Shown here piece by piece: positions 49,158 through 58,642 of a stretch of DNA of 64,000 nucleotides. Location: contig NZ_CP094242.1 in the NCBI RefSeq assembly GCF_022749515.1, positions 1,674,001-1,738,000 of the forward strand. Reading direction: 5' to 3'. Both the position numbers and the translations under genes were made by a program. The DNA comes from Morococcus cerebrosus (lineage in GTDB: Bacteria; Pseudomonadota; Gammaproteobacteria; Burkholderiales; Neisseriaceae). Below the pieces are notes generated by a model. That model did not search any database and was not told the DNA's origin. It was given only the letters and a program-made list of their open reading frames with translations. How positions within the stretch are numbered: position 1 is the stretch's first letter; every line of letters begins with the position of its first letter.

Positions 49158-49895
49158 TTATTCAACAACATAACCTTCTTTATCCCAATGCGTTTTCTTC
49201 ACCAGCTGATCGTTGGAATAAACCGATTCTGACTTTTTGGCCCCATCTTCGTACCATTCCAAAACAATACCATTACGACGACCATTAGAAATGCTGATTT
49301 CCGATAAAATACGACCATTTTCGTCCCAACTCAAAATCTCAGTCGGTTTATCGTTGACCATATTCATTTCCATCTTCGGACTGCCGTCCGGATACCATTG
49401 CTTCCAATAACCGTTGGCTTTGTCGTGTTTGAACTGGATCTCGCTTTCCTTCACCCCATTACGGTAATATCGCGAACCGGTTCCTTCGCTCAAACCGTTT
49501 TGATAAGGCATCACAGCAGATTTCTTACCGTTCGGATACCAGTTTGTCCATTCACCGTTCGGCTTGCTGTTTTTATAAGTCCCTACCATTTTTTTCTGTC
49601 CGTTGAAATGCCAAAGCGTCAACGTCCCATTATCTAACACGGGAACAAACACTTTAATTTGCTCTGCAGGAACTTCATACGGATCAGAATATTTCTTCAT
49701 GGACGGGTAATAAAAATCCTGCGCCTTGGCAATACCTGATTGAACCGTATATTGTCGGACATATGCAACCGATGACATCGTTGCTGTAATTTTGCCATGT
49801 TGATTAAAATAAACAGAATGGGATTGCGCCCATGTTTGAGAAAATACCCCTAAAAGCAGTACGGCAGCCAAACTTTTTTGCCAATATTGAATCAT
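49158..49895 (-). CDS. Secreted MORN-repeat (YwqK-like) protein
   Basis: 245 residues with a signal peptide (MIQYWQKSLAAVLLLGVFSQTWA). From residue ~90 it is a series of MORN_2-type repeats with the pattern W-x-x-N/D-G-x-x-x-x-x-x-x-y-x-x-g: LWHFNGQKKMVGTYKNSKPNG, WYPNGKKSAVMPYQNG, YYRNGVKESEIQFKHDKANG, WYPDGSPKMEMNM, WDENGRILSEISISNGRRNG and WYEDGAKKSESVYSN. Automated tools often name this family 'YwqK antitoxin', but there is no toxin nearby and the protein is exported. The role is unknown. Its sequence is more AT-rich than its neighbours. Confidence 0.82.
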   Translation of the reverse strand: MIQYWQKSLAAVLLLGVFSQTWAQSHSVYFNQHGKITATMSSVAYVRQYTVQSGIAKAQDFYYPSMKKYSDPYEVPAEQIKVFVPVLDNGTLTLWHFNGQKKMVGTYKNSKPNGEWTNWYPNGKKSAVMPYQNGLSEGTGSRYYRNGVKESEIQFKHDKANGYWKQWYPDGSPKMEMNMVNDKPTEILSWDENGRILSEISISNGRRNGIVLEWYEDGAKKSESVYSNDQLVKKTHWDKEGYVVE

Positions 49896-50167
49896 TGTCA
49901 GATTATCCAGAAACTGGAGCCAATAATATCGCTCCTTAGATTAAATGTGCAGATTGAAGTATGCCGACAACACATCATTGTGTTTGTATCATTATAACTT
50001 TCATAGCATGGATTGTTAAACACAATATCCGTGCAGGCTATTGATATAAAAGACAATAACTTCGAAAAATGGTTCAATTCAATACAAGCAGCATCAATAC
50101 ATCATTTAAAAACAGGTACCTATCATATTTATTAAGGATGCTTATAAACTAGGTAAATATTTTCTAA
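49896..50167. other. AT-rich intergenic region
   Basis: 272 bp upstream of the MORN gene with no open frame or repeat that I can name; it probably holds that gene's promoter. Confidence 0.5.
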
Positions 50168-50274
50168 TATAGTGGATTAACTTTAAACCAGTACGGCGTT
50201 GCCTCACCTTGCCGTACTGTCTGTACTGTCTGCGGCTTCGTCGCCTTGTCCTGATTTAAATTTAATCCACTATA
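50168..50274. repeat. Correia repeat element, short class, 107 bp
   Basis: TATAGTGGATTAAC at the left and TTTAATCCACTATA at the right; interior like the other short copies. Confidence 0.92.
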
Positions 50275-50302
50275 CATAGCAAGCCCCAAAATCCATAAAA
50301 AC

Positions 50303-50339
50303 AAACAGCCGCTTCCCTTAGATAAGGAAGCGGCTGTTT
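50303..50339 (-). terminator. Intrinsic terminator of the thrS-to-ihfA operon
   Basis: AAACAGCCGCTTCC and GGAAGCGGCTGTTT form a perfect 14-bp stem just beyond the last gene (stop at 50350). Confidence 0.88.
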
Positions 50340-50349
50340 ATCTAATAAA

Positions 50350-50676
50350 CTAAGCAAGTGCTTTTTGCAAATCTGCCAATATAGAATTTAATCCGGCTTT
50401 AACCTCTTCCGCTTTTGCAGCAGGATGACCGTTTGCATCCAAAGAATCACGGCTGAAGCGGTCGACATAAGGCGCAAAGGTATCTTTCAGCTTCAACAGT
50501 TTCACCACATCGGAACGGGTGTAACGATCGCCGCCGTAACCGACAACGATACCGTTCTCATGTTGCCACTGGGCAAATTGTGACGGGCTGATTTGCACCA
50601 GTTCGCACATTTCGTCCAGCGAGAAATAACGTTTTGCAGGAATAACGGGATTAGCGTGATTAGCGTTGTTTGTCAT
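50350..50676 (-). CDS. MerR-like helix-turn-helix protein
   Basis: 108 residues from the ATG at 50674-50676 ([20 protein letters not shown]). The middle ([49 protein letters not shown]) reads as a winged MerR-type DNA-binding domain; the remaining ~45 residues are helical and lack a ligand domain. It overlaps the end of ihfA by 17 bp, so it is the last gene of the operon and translationally coupled. The target is unknown; a nucleoid or phage-type regulator is possible. Confidence 0.8.
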   Translation of the reverse strand: MTNNANHANPVIPAKRYFSLDEMCELVQISPSQFAQWQHENGIVVGYGGDRYTRSDVVKLLKLKDTFAPYVDRFSRDSLDANGHPAAKAEEVKAGLNSILADLQKALA

Positions 50677-50962
50677 AGTAATGCTCCACCATGCCTTTGA
50701 GTTTTTGGCTGGCATGGAAAGTGACTACGCGGCGGGCGGTAATCGGTACTTCTTCGCCGGTTTTCGGATTACGGCCGGGACGTTGCGGTTTGTCGCGCAA
50801 CTGAAAATTACCGAAACCGGAAATTTTGATTTCTTCGCCGCGTGCCAAAGTGCTGCGGATTTCTTCAAAAAAGAGTTCGACGATTTCTTTGGCATCGTTT
50901 TTGGTTACATTGCTGACTTTATCTACCAAAATATCGGCCAATTCGGCTTTAGTTAATGTCAT
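50660..50962 (-). CDS. ihfA: Integration host factor, alpha subunit
   Basis: IHF-alpha pairs with IHF-beta to bend DNA sharply at specific sites. The 100-residue protein begins [20 protein letters not shown] and has the DNA-binding arm [20 protein letters not shown] with the intercalating Pro, then [22 protein letters not shown]. It follows pheT by 73 bp, as in the E. coli pheST-ihfA operon. Full-length CREEs such as the one at 1026 carry an IHF site. Confidence 0.97.
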   Translation of the reverse strand: MTLTKAELADILVDKVSNVTKNDAKEIVELFFEEIRSTLARGEEIKISGFGNFQLRDKPQRPGRNPKTGEEVPITARRVVTFHASQKLKGMVEHYYDKQR

Positions 50963-51035
50963 ATTATTACCTTCTGTTGTAACAGGTGCAGATTATTACC
51001 AATTTCTATTTAAAATTCAAGCGAATATTTATTTT

Positions 51036-53399
51036 TTAGCTGCGAAGTTGCGCTCCCGCAGCAGTTGCCGCGTCAATCAGTTTTCCGATAACCGGCTCGA
51101 CTGTTTCATCCGTCAGCGTGTTTTCCATATCCTGCAAAATTACTTTGACCGCCATGCTTTTCATCCCTTCAGGCAGGCCCGTACCGCGATACACGTCAAA
51201 CACGCTGATTTCCTGTACCAACTTGTTTGCCGCGCCGTTCAAGGCGGCCAACAAATCATCATGAGTCATGGTTTCAGGCATCACAAACGCTAAATCCCTG
51301 CGCACCGGCTGGAATTTTGATACTGCCTGATAGCGCGTTTTTTTACGTTCCAACACGGCTGCCATGTCGATTTCAAATACCAGCGGCGCTTGCGGCAAGT
51401 CGTATTTTTGCAGCCATTTCGGATGCAATTCGCCGACAAAGCCGATGACCTGGCCGTCTGAAACGATATTGGCGGCGCGGCCGGGATGCAGGGCTGGATG
51501 TTCGGTTTTGACGAACTCAACTGCTTTGTTTTCCAACAGATTTTCCACATCTGCTTTGATGTCGTAAAAGTCCGCGTTGCGCGTTTTCTCGCCCCATTGT
51601 TCGGGCATCGCCGCGCCGTACCACAGGCCGCCGATGCGTTCGTTTTGTACAAACTGGCCGTCTGAACCTTTACTGAACACGCGGGCAATTTCAAACACAC
51701 GCACACGGTTTTGTTTGCGGTTCAGATTGTTTTGCAGAATTTCCACCAAGCCGCCGATAAGCGTGGAACGCATCACGGCATACTGCGCCGCCAGCGGATT
51801 TTGTAGGCGGATGGGGTTGGCGTTGGCGGCAAAGTCGTGTTCCCACTGCTCGTCAACAAAGGCATAGCTGACCACTTCGCGGTAGCCGCGCGCCGCCATT
51901 TCGTTATAAACGGTAAAACGCGGACGGCGGGTTTCGGGCAGCGCCAGCATTTTCAGACGACCTGACGTGTAATCGTCGGGGATATTTTCATAACCGTAAA
52001 CGCGGCCGATTTCTTCAATCAAATCAGCTTCGATTTCGATGTCGAAACGGAAGCTCGGCGCGGTAACGCGGAAGCCTTCCGCTGTTTTTTCAGGCTGCAA
52101 GCCCAAGTGCTGCAAAATGGTTTCCACCTGTTCGGCAGGAATGTCCACGCCCAATACGGTTTTCAGACGGCCCAAACGCAATTCGACCTGCTTGGCTTCG
52201 GGCAATTCACCCTGCGCTTCCACCATTTCTCCAGCCGCGCCGCCGCAGATTTGCAAAACCAATTCGGTAGCGCGTTCGATGGCATCGGCCTGCAAACGGT
52301 AATCCACGCCGCGCTCAAAGCGGAACGACGAATCCGAACCAAAACCATATTGGCGCGATTTGCCGGCGATGATTTCAGGCGCAAACCAAGCCGCTTCCAG
52401 CACGATATTTTGCGTGTCGTCTGAAACCGCGCTTGCCGCACCGCCCATCAGGCCTGCCAAGCTCAACGCGCCTTTTTCATCGGCCACTACCAGCGTGTTT
52501 TCAGACAGGGAGACGGTTTTCTCGTTCAGGCATTCCAGAGTTTCACCTTCGCGCGCGCGGCGGATGTGCAGGCTGCCTGAAAGTTTTTCGGCATCAAAAA
52601 CATGCATCGGCTGACCGATTTCCAGCATCACATAATTACCAATGTCCACCAGCGCGGAGATACTGCGGATGCCGCTGCGCGCCAAACGCTGCTTCATCCA
52701 ATCCGGCGTAGCGGCGCGCGCGTTCACGTTTTCAACCACGCGGCTGATAAAGCGGCCACAATCAGCAGGCGCATCAATCTGCACGGGCTGTTTGCGGCTA
52801 CCCGCGATTGGCGCGGCATGGATTGCAGGCTGCTTGAACGCGCAACCCGTCAACGCGGACACTTCACGCGCAATGCCTTTGATGCTCAGGCAGTCGGCAC
52901 GGTTCGGCGTGATTTTCAGCGTGAACACCGTATCATCCAAATCCAGATATTCACGGATGTTTGCACCGACAGGAGCGTCTTGCGGCAGAATGTGCAAGCC
53001 GTTCACGCCGTCATCGGGCAGACCAAGTTCATCGGTGGAACATAACATCCCATTCGACACCACGCCCCGCATCTTGGTCGGCTTGATTTTGAAATTGCCC
53101 GGCAACACCGCACCCGGCAACGAACACGGCACTTTGATGCCCGCTTTTACATTCGGCGCACCGCACACAATCTGCACCAACTCACCCGTACCCACATCGA
53201 CTTGGGTAACATTCAAACGGTCGGCATCAGGATGTTTTTCAACGGATTTCACTTCGGCAATCACCACGCCCGTAAACGCAGGTGCGGCAGTCTCGGCTTC
53301 TTCCACTTCCAAGCCGGACATAGTTAACAAATGTTCCAGCTTATCGGCGGAAAGTTCGGTATCGGCTTGGGTTTTCAGCCATGAGTAGGAGAATTGCAT
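51036..53399 (-). CDS. pheT: Phenylalanine-tRNA ligase, beta subunit
   Basis: The beta subunit of the alpha2-beta2 PheRS binds tRNA-Phe and edits misacylated Tyr. The 787-residue protein has the N-terminal tRNA-binding (EMAP-II-like) domain (FTGVVIAEVKSVEKHPDADRLNV, about 40-150), the B3/B4 editing region, the B5 domain and the C-terminal FDX-ACB domain (SKFQPVRRDLAFVMPE to VILQDMENTLTDE). pheS is separated from it by the restriction cassette. Internally it carries three GCCGTCTGAA-type and at least two GTCGTCTGAA-type uptake cores, a mixture not typical of the window. Confidence 0.97.
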   Translation of the reverse strand: MQFSYSWLKTQADTELSADKLEHLLTMSGLEVEEAETAAPAFTGVVIAEVKSVEKHPDADRLNVTQVDVGTGELVQIVCGAPNVKAGIKVPCSLPGAVLPGNFKIKPTKMRGVVSNGMLCSTDELGLPDDGVNGLHILPQDAPVGANIREYLDLDDTVFTLKITPNRADCLSIKGIAREVSALTGCAFKQPAIHAAPIAGSRKQPVQIDAPADCGRFISRVVENVNARAATPDWMKQRLARSGIRSISALVDIGNYVMLEIGQPMHVFDAEKLSGSLHIRRAREGETLECLNEKTVSLSENTLVVADEKGALSLAGLMGGAASAVSDDTQNIVLEAAWFAPEIIAGKSRQYGFGSDSSFRFERGVDYRLQADAIERATELVLQICGGAAGEMVEAQGELPEAKQVELRLGRLKTVLGVDIPAEQVETILQHLGLQPEKTAEGFRVTAPSFRFDIEIEADLIEEIGRVYGYENIPDDYTSGRLKMLALPETRRPRFTVYNEMAARGYREVVSYAFVDEQWEHDFAANANPIRLQNPLAAQYAVMRSTLIGGLVEILQNNLNRKQNRVRVFEIARVFSKGSDGQFVQNERIGGLWYGAAMPEQWGEKTRNADFYDIKADVENLLENKAVEFVKTEHPALHPGRAANIVSDGQVIGFVGELHPKWLQKYDLPQAPLVFEIDMAAVLERKKTRYQAVSKFQPVRRDLAFVMPETMTHDDLLAALNGAANKLVQEISVFDVYRGTGLPEGMKSMAVKVILQDMENTLTDETVEPVIGKLIDAATAAGAQLRS

Positions 53400-53453
53400 G
53401 TTTTTCCTAAAGATTAAATTTGATTGGACAACTTAAGGGTAACCGAGTGTAAA

Positions 53454-54509
53454 TTACATTACACATTTTTCCATAAAGCAGTCTAAAAATTCTTCATTGA
53501 CGGCTTTATTTGTCAATTTCCGGCGAATGCACAAGGAATACAACTCTTCAACTGCGGAATAAGGAAAATATTGGGTATCTAAATTTTTAAACATCGGAAC
53601 ATTCGCTTCTTTAAAAACTTTATCCCTATCTTCATCAGGAGCAACGATAACCCAGCGCGTATTAGCATATGGTGGCAACAGGTCTTTCAACTGCTTCATC
53701 CGTGCAAGGCCGGAACGTACACCCGTACTATGTTCCACCTCCATCACCGCCGGCATCAGTTTTCCATTCCTGAACCAGATGCAATCAATATGCATTGCGG
53801 CCTGAACCGCGCCGTCAAACGAACTGATAAGTTTCTCGCTTTCTATCTTTTGTACGATACCGTCCAAATCGGCAATTTTCTTATCCCCATAACTAATACC
53901 TTGGTCGTTTCTCGCAATCCACGTCCTGAAACCAAGTTGAAAACCTATTGCTGAAAGGGCAATCTGTATTTGCACGTGGCGGCGTTTTACATCTATATCT
54001 ATTTCTGAATGGGTTGAAGGAAGGGATAAAGCATCGTAAACCACATTGTTGGAGGGGATTTCCGAAATAACGACATCTGTCTCATATTCCTTCATTACGC
54101 CTTTTTCATGCGGCCTATCGGGAAGCCAAATAATGTGCTTGTGCCCTTCCACCACCTCGCTTTTATTCAGACCCGGTTGTATCCGCTGCAATTTGCACCA
54201 GTAAATTTCGGGTGTATGGGCAAGCAATGCCTCCAGTGCGGAACGAAAGTTATAACTTGCGCCAAACACCCTGTCCACATTGACAGGCTCCCCCGTGGAC
54301 AACGCATCTGCCAACCGCCAAATTGCTTGTTTCGATATCGAAGTTTCCGTATCTCCCCTTTTAATCTTAATCGGACCTTCCGGTTTTTCAACATGGACGA
54401 TTTGTATGGTATGCGTATTTGAGCTGTTCACATAGTTATAATTGACATTCTTTTTCAAGCTATCAATCGCACTGACCAAATTAGCAGCCGTCAGTTTTTG
54501 TCCGCTCAT
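53454..54509 (-). CDS. Putative type II restriction endonuclease
   Basis: 351 residues, start ATG 54507-54509 with GGAG 7 bases upstream. It overlaps the methylase gene by 29 bp, which makes it the obvious cognate endonuclease. I recognise no named enzyme. A helical N-terminal region (about 1-150; MSGQKLTAANLVSAIDSLKK) is followed by a region with a possible PD-(D/E)xK-like core: HIDCIWFRNGKLMPAVMEVEHS near 240-260, with Asp followed by Glu-x-Glu, not the usual Glu-x-Lys. Codon use is more AT-rich than in the flanking phe genes. The restriction role is inferred mainly from context. Confidence 0.75.
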   Translation of the reverse strand: MSGQKLTAANLVSAIDSLKKNVNYNYVNSSNTHTIQIVHVEKPEGPIKIKRGDTETSISKQAIWRLADALSTGEPVNVDRVFGASYNFRSALEALLAHTPEIYWCKLQRIQPGLNKSEVVEGHKHIIWLPDRPHEKGVMKEYETDVVISEIPSNNVVYDALSLPSTHSEIDIDVKRRHVQIQIALSAIGFQLGFRTWIARNDQGISYGDKKIADLDGIVQKIESEKLISSFDGAVQAAMHIDCIWFRNGKLMPAVMEVEHSTGVRSGLARMKQLKDLLPPYANTRWVIVAPDEDRDKVFKEANVPMFKNLDTQYFPYSAVEELYSLCIRRKLTNKAVNEEFLDCFMEKCVM

Positions 54510-55740
54510 AGTGATTCTCCAAATAAGATTTTAGTGTCATCGCTATCCCTTTTGCTGCCAAAAACGGTACACCGTTGCCTATAGTTTTGAACATATTGCT
54601 CAATGTCATGTTATCAGGCAGCTCAAACTCCTTCGGCAAAGACTGTATTGCCAATGCCTCCGCAGCGGAAATCCTTCTTGGCAGATAGGGATGAATGTGG
54701 ACTTCGTTGTTTCCGTATGCGGCAGTCGGGGAATAACGCCAGCGGTGTAGGCGTTTATAGGACTTCTTTTTATCATCCCCTTCGCTTATGGTTTGGAATT
54801 TTTCTAAACCCGCTCTTGGTTGGAAGTGTTTGCTCGCATTCGGGTGCGTATCCACACCATTGCGATCGAACCAATACTGAACGGTCAACTCGGGGTATAT
54901 GTTTGCAGGCTGACTGACCACTCTTCCTACTTCTTCTGTCGTAGGCCAATCTTTTTCCAAGGCATCAGGGAATGAAATATGAGCATCCCAATCAAACTTC
55001 TGCAAAGCATCGACATGCTGACTCAAAAAACCCACTAGGATAATCCTTTCCCTGTCTTGCGGTACGCCGTATTCGATGGCATTGATGAGTTTTTCAGTAC
55101 ATACATATCCAAAATCAGAAAGTTGCCGTTTCAACGCATTGAAAAACTCCCTATGCTTGGCAGTCCTATATAGTCCTTTCACATTCTCAAATACAAAAAA
55201 ATCAGGCTGGTTTTTACAAATTAAATCCACATAACTTTGTGATAACTTACCATTCTCCCCATCCCTACCTTTATTTTTCCCTGCAATAGAAAAATCCGGA
55301 CATGGGGGACCTCCGATAAATCCGACAATAATGCCATTTTGTTTTTCCTTTTTAACCCAGCCAGCCAAATCTTTTGCTTTCTCAGCATAAAGACATTCGT
55401 CAATACTACCCTCAAAATATCCGTATTTAGGCTTCGGGATATCCATTCTGCTTCGAGAGTATTTATATGCTTCCAAAAATGGGGGATGGACTTCATTAAC
55501 GAAGGCAATATCAAATCCTGACAACTCGAAGCCCAAATCCAAAAAGCCCGCACCGGAGAAAAAAGAAAAAATCAAAGTTTTTTTTCTTTCCTGCCGTATA
55601 CTTATATCCAAATTGCAGCTTTTATCCGTCAACTGGAAGGGGAGATTATTTTTCTCCCGTTTGAAATTTTGACAATCCCTGTTTTTCGCGGACGGCTTGT
55701 CTGACTTTTTCGGCATGGCAGCCTGCATTTTTAACGACAT
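54481..55740 (-). CDS. DNA (cytosine-5)-methyltransferase, type II
   Basis: A 419-residue m5C methylase with the conserved motifs in order. Motif I is SFFSGAGFLDLGFE (59-72), motif IV GGPPCPDFS (143-151) with nucleophile Cys147, motif VI ENVKG (185-189), motif VIII QDRERIILVG (228-237) and motif X TIGNGVPFLAAKGIA near the end. The target-recognition region is about 245-370. The ATG at 55738-55740 has GGAG 5 bases upstream and lies within the vsr gene (95-bp overlap). The ~50 residues before motif I are an unusual extension. The recognition sequence cannot be read off. A Vsr gene beside it fits m5C deamination repair. Confidence 0.93.
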   Translation of the reverse strand: MSLKMQAAMPKKSDKPSAKNRDCQNFKREKNNLPFQLTDKSCNLDISIRQERKKTLIFSFFSGAGFLDLGFELSGFDIAFVNEVHPPFLEAYKYSRSRMDIPKPKYGYFEGSIDECLYAEKAKDLAGWVKKEKQNGIIVGFIGGPPCPDFSIAGKNKGRDGENGKLSQSYVDLICKNQPDFFVFENVKGLYRTAKHREFFNALKRQLSDFGYVCTEKLINAIEYGVPQDRERIILVGFLSQHVDALQKFDWDAHISFPDALEKDWPTTEEVGRVVSQPANIYPELTVQYWFDRNGVDTHPNASKHFQPRAGLEKFQTISEGDDKKKSYKRLHRWRYSPTAAYGNNEVHIHPYLPRRISAAEALAIQSLPKEFELPDNMTLSNMFKTIGNGVPFLAAKGIAMTLKSYLENHYERTKTDGC

Positions 55741-56092
55741 CGTTACTCCAAAAACGTAAAACCGTCCAGCCCTCGGCTTTCAAACGGCCTGTTACTTCCA
55801 TATCCCGCCGGATATTGCGTTCTATCTTGGCAATCCAAAACTCGCGGTTGACCTTTATTTCCGCTTTTTTCCGTTCCCAATCCTTGCCGTGCCAAAACCC
55901 GCCATCGACAAACACGGCAACTTTGTATTTTTTAAATGAAAAATCAGGTTTTCCAAAAATGCTTCCGCTGTTTTTCCGATACCTGAGCCCCAAAGCCCAC
56001 ATCGCTTTTGCCAACACAAGCTCGGGTTTCGTCCCTTTGCTTTTGTTGGACTGCATACATTTTTTGCGTTGCTCGGGGGTTAATCTGTCCAT
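55646..56092 (-). CDS. vsr: Very short patch repair endonuclease (Vsr)
   Basis: Vsr nicks beside T:G mismatches that arise when 5-methylcytosine deaminates. The 148-residue protein has MDRLTPEQRKKCMQSNKSKG, TKPEL (Glu24), FGKPDFSFKKYKVAVFVDGG with catalytic Asp50, and FWHGKDW with Trp67/His68, which are the key positions of E. coli Vsr. It overlaps the methylase start by 95 bp. It is the first gene of the cassette inserted behind pheS; foreign-dialect uptake sequences lie directly upstream. Confidence 0.95.
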   Translation of the reverse strand: MDRLTPEQRKKCMQSNKSKGTKPELVLAKAMWALGLRYRKNSGSIFGKPDFSFKKYKVAVFVDGGFWHGKDWERKKAEIKVNREFWIAKIERNIRRDMEVTGRLKAEGWTVLRFWSNDVVKNAGCHAEKVRQAVREKQGLSKFQTGEK

Positions 56093-56096
56093 TTCG

Positions 56097-56108
56097 GGCT
56101 ACCTGAAA
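56097..56108 (+). repeat. Eikenella-type uptake-sequence-like 12-mer
   Basis: GGGCTACCTGAA differs at one base from the Eikenella DUS dialect AGGCTACCTGAA as I recall it. It does not match the AGGTCGTCTGAA used in the rest of the window. It lies 5 bp upstream of the vsr start codon. Confidence 0.55.
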
Positions 56109-56111
56109 ATG

Positions 56112-56147
56112 TGCAGGCTGCTTTTTCATATTCAGGCAGCCTGCACA
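56112..56147 (-). terminator. Hairpin behind pheS made of non-native DUS-like sequence
   Basis: GTGCAGGCTGC (56112-56122) pairs with GCAGCCTGCAC (56137-56147), an 11-bp stem. Read on the minus strand, 56143-56132 is AGGCTGCCTGAA, identical to the Simonsiella DUS dialect as I recall it. The arms also contain GCAGCCTGCA, the core of a Kingella dialect. It lies directly after the pheS stop (56149). Confidence 0.7.
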
Positions 56148-56148
56148 A

Positions 56149-57233
<1,085 letters not shown>

Positions 57234-57350
57234 TTTATCGTTTACGGCCAATCCGTTTGATAGAATCGGCGTATTTTAGCGCAAATCAATTCAAAAAAAT
57301 AGACTTTAAAGAAAGAAAATCAATCACATAGACTTTCTTCAGACAAAGAA

Positions 57351-57374
57351 AAAAGGAAGCCGTAGCTTCCTTTT
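57351..57374 (-). terminator. Intrinsic terminator behind rplT
   Basis: AAAAGGAAGC, loop CGTA, GCTTCCTTTT form a 10-bp stem. On the minus strand it is followed by a T run (TTTTTTCTTTG counted from the stem arm). It divides thrS-infC-rpmI-rplT from pheS. Confidence 0.85.
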
Positions 57375-57387
57375 CAAATTTTTTGAA

Positions 57388-57747
57388 TTAAGCAGCCAAA
57401 GCAGCTTTAGCTTTCTCAACCAATTGTGCAAAAGCGGCTTTATCAAATACAGCCAGATCAGCCAATACTTTGCGGTCGATCTCGATAGCGGCGCGTTTCA
57501 GACCGTTCATGAATTTGCTGTAAGACAGGCCATTTTCACGGGCACCCGCATTGATACGAACAATCCACAATTGACGGAATTGGCGTTTGCGTTGACGACG
57601 GTCACGGTATGCGTATTGACCGGCTTTCATTACCGCTTGCTTGGCAACGCGGTATACGTTTTTACGACGACCGCGATAGCCTTTGGCTAACGCGAAGATT
57701 TTTTGGTGACGGGCACGAGCGGTTACACCGCGTTTTACGCGTGGCAT
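57388..57747 (-). CDS. rplT: 50S ribosomal protein L20
   Basis: 119 residues, [37 protein letters not shown] to [13 protein letters not shown], the standard L20. It binds 23S rRNA early in assembly, and in E. coli it also represses its own operon by binding the leader before rpmI. It lies 12 bp downstream of rpmI. Confidence 0.98.
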   Translation of the reverse strand: MPRVKRGVTARARHQKIFALAKGYRGRRKNVYRVAKQAVMKAGQYAYRDRRQRKRQFRQLWIVRINAGARENGLSYSKFMNGLKRAAIEIDRKVLADLAVFDKAAFAQLVEKAKAALAA

Positions 57748-57759
57748 ATTCTAAACTCC

Positions 57760-57957
57760 TTAAGCGTAGGGTAACATTTTAGCAACAGAAGCCAAATCGC
57801 GATCGTTTACCATAGAGGTACCACGCAGTTGGCGTTTGTTTTTAGTGGTCTTTTTAGTCAAGATGTGGCGTTTGAACGCATGAGCGCGTTTTACACCGCC
57901 GTTACCCAGTACTTTGAAGCGTTTTTTCGCGCTAGACTTGGTTTTCATTTTAGGCAT
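57760..57957 (-). CDS. rpmI: 50S ribosomal protein L35
   Basis: 65 residues, [21 protein letters not shown] to [13 protein letters not shown]. The ATG at 57955-57957 was chosen over an in-frame upstream extension because all L35 proteins start MPKMKT. It is cotranscribed with rplT. Confidence 0.98.
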
Positions 57958-58058
57958 TGGAAAACTCCATTCGTTATTAGATAAGGCATCAGGGGGTTTT
58001 AAAACATTGGTTTCAAACACTTGAACCCAAAATGCCACGGTTTTTGCCGCCAATCAAA

Positions 58059-58090
58059 AGCTTACTCCGAAGCGGCGATCGGAGTAAGCT
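58059..58090 (-). promoter_or_regulatory. Hairpin in the infC-rpmI spacer, possible L20-responsive leader
   Basis: AGCTTACTCCGA (58059-58070) and TCGGAGTAAGCT (58079-58090) form a perfect 12-bp stem with an 8-base loop, 13 bp past infC and ~100 bp before rpmI. The T run after it is short (four), so a regulatory or processing role is as likely as termination. Confidence 0.6.
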
Positions 58091-58103
58091 GAGAATTATA
58101 ACT

Positions 58104-58625
58104 TTATTTTTTCTTCGGTGCAATCATCATCACCATTTGACGGCCTTCCATTTTAGGGAAGGATTCGATTTGAGCCACTTCCGCCAAATCCTCTTTCACG
58201 CGCTCTAAAAGTTGCGCACCGAGTTGCTGGTGAGCCATTTCACGACCGCGGAAACGAAGCGTGACTTTGACTTTATCGCCGTCAGCCAAGAAGCGGTTGA
58301 TGTTGCGCATTTTGATTTGATAATCGCCTTCATCGGTACCCGGACGGAATTTGATTTCCTTAATTTGTACCTGCTTCTGATTTTTCTTGGCTTCGTCGCG
58401 TTTCTTGGCTTGTTGGTATTTATATTTACCGTAATCCATCAGTTTGCATACAGGCGGTTTGGCAGTAGGGGAAATCTCTACCAAATCCACATCCTGCTCT
58501 TCGGCCATGGCCAAAGCTTCACGAACCGATACAACACCAAGCTGTTCGCCTGACTCACTGATTAAACGCACTTCTTTGGCGGTAATTTCGCCATTGATTC
58601 GTGCTTCGCGTTCTTGAGCGATGAT
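58104..58625 (-). CDS. infC: Translation initiation factor IF-3, non-AUG start
   Basis: IF-3 binds 30S and checks start-codon choice. The protein is 173 residues if started at the ATC codon 58623-58625, preceded by AGGAG 5 bases upstream. That gives (M)[30 protein letters not shown], the full conserved N-terminus. No ATG or in-frame GTG fits; the GTG at 58571 would remove the first 18 residues. An atypical start is the known basis of IF-3 autoregulation (AUU in E. coli). thrS ends 17 bp upstream, so both are in one operon. The C-domain block [17 protein letters not shown] is typical. Confidence 0.94.
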   Translation of the reverse strand: MIAQEREARINGEITAKEVRLISESGEQLGVVSVREALAMAEEQDVDLVEISPTAKPPVCKLMDYGKYKYQQAKKRDEAKKNQKQVQIKEIKFRPGTDEGDYQIKMRNINRFLADGDKVKVTLRFRGREMAHQQLGAQLLERVKEDLAEVAQIESFPKMEGRQMVMMIAPKKK

Positions 58626-58642
58626 GAATACTCCTATAAAAA

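Noticed and set aside
49158..49895. A toxin-antitoxin system, since the family is often labelled 'YwqK antitoxin'
   Set aside because: The protein has a signal peptide and there is no adjacent toxin-like gene.
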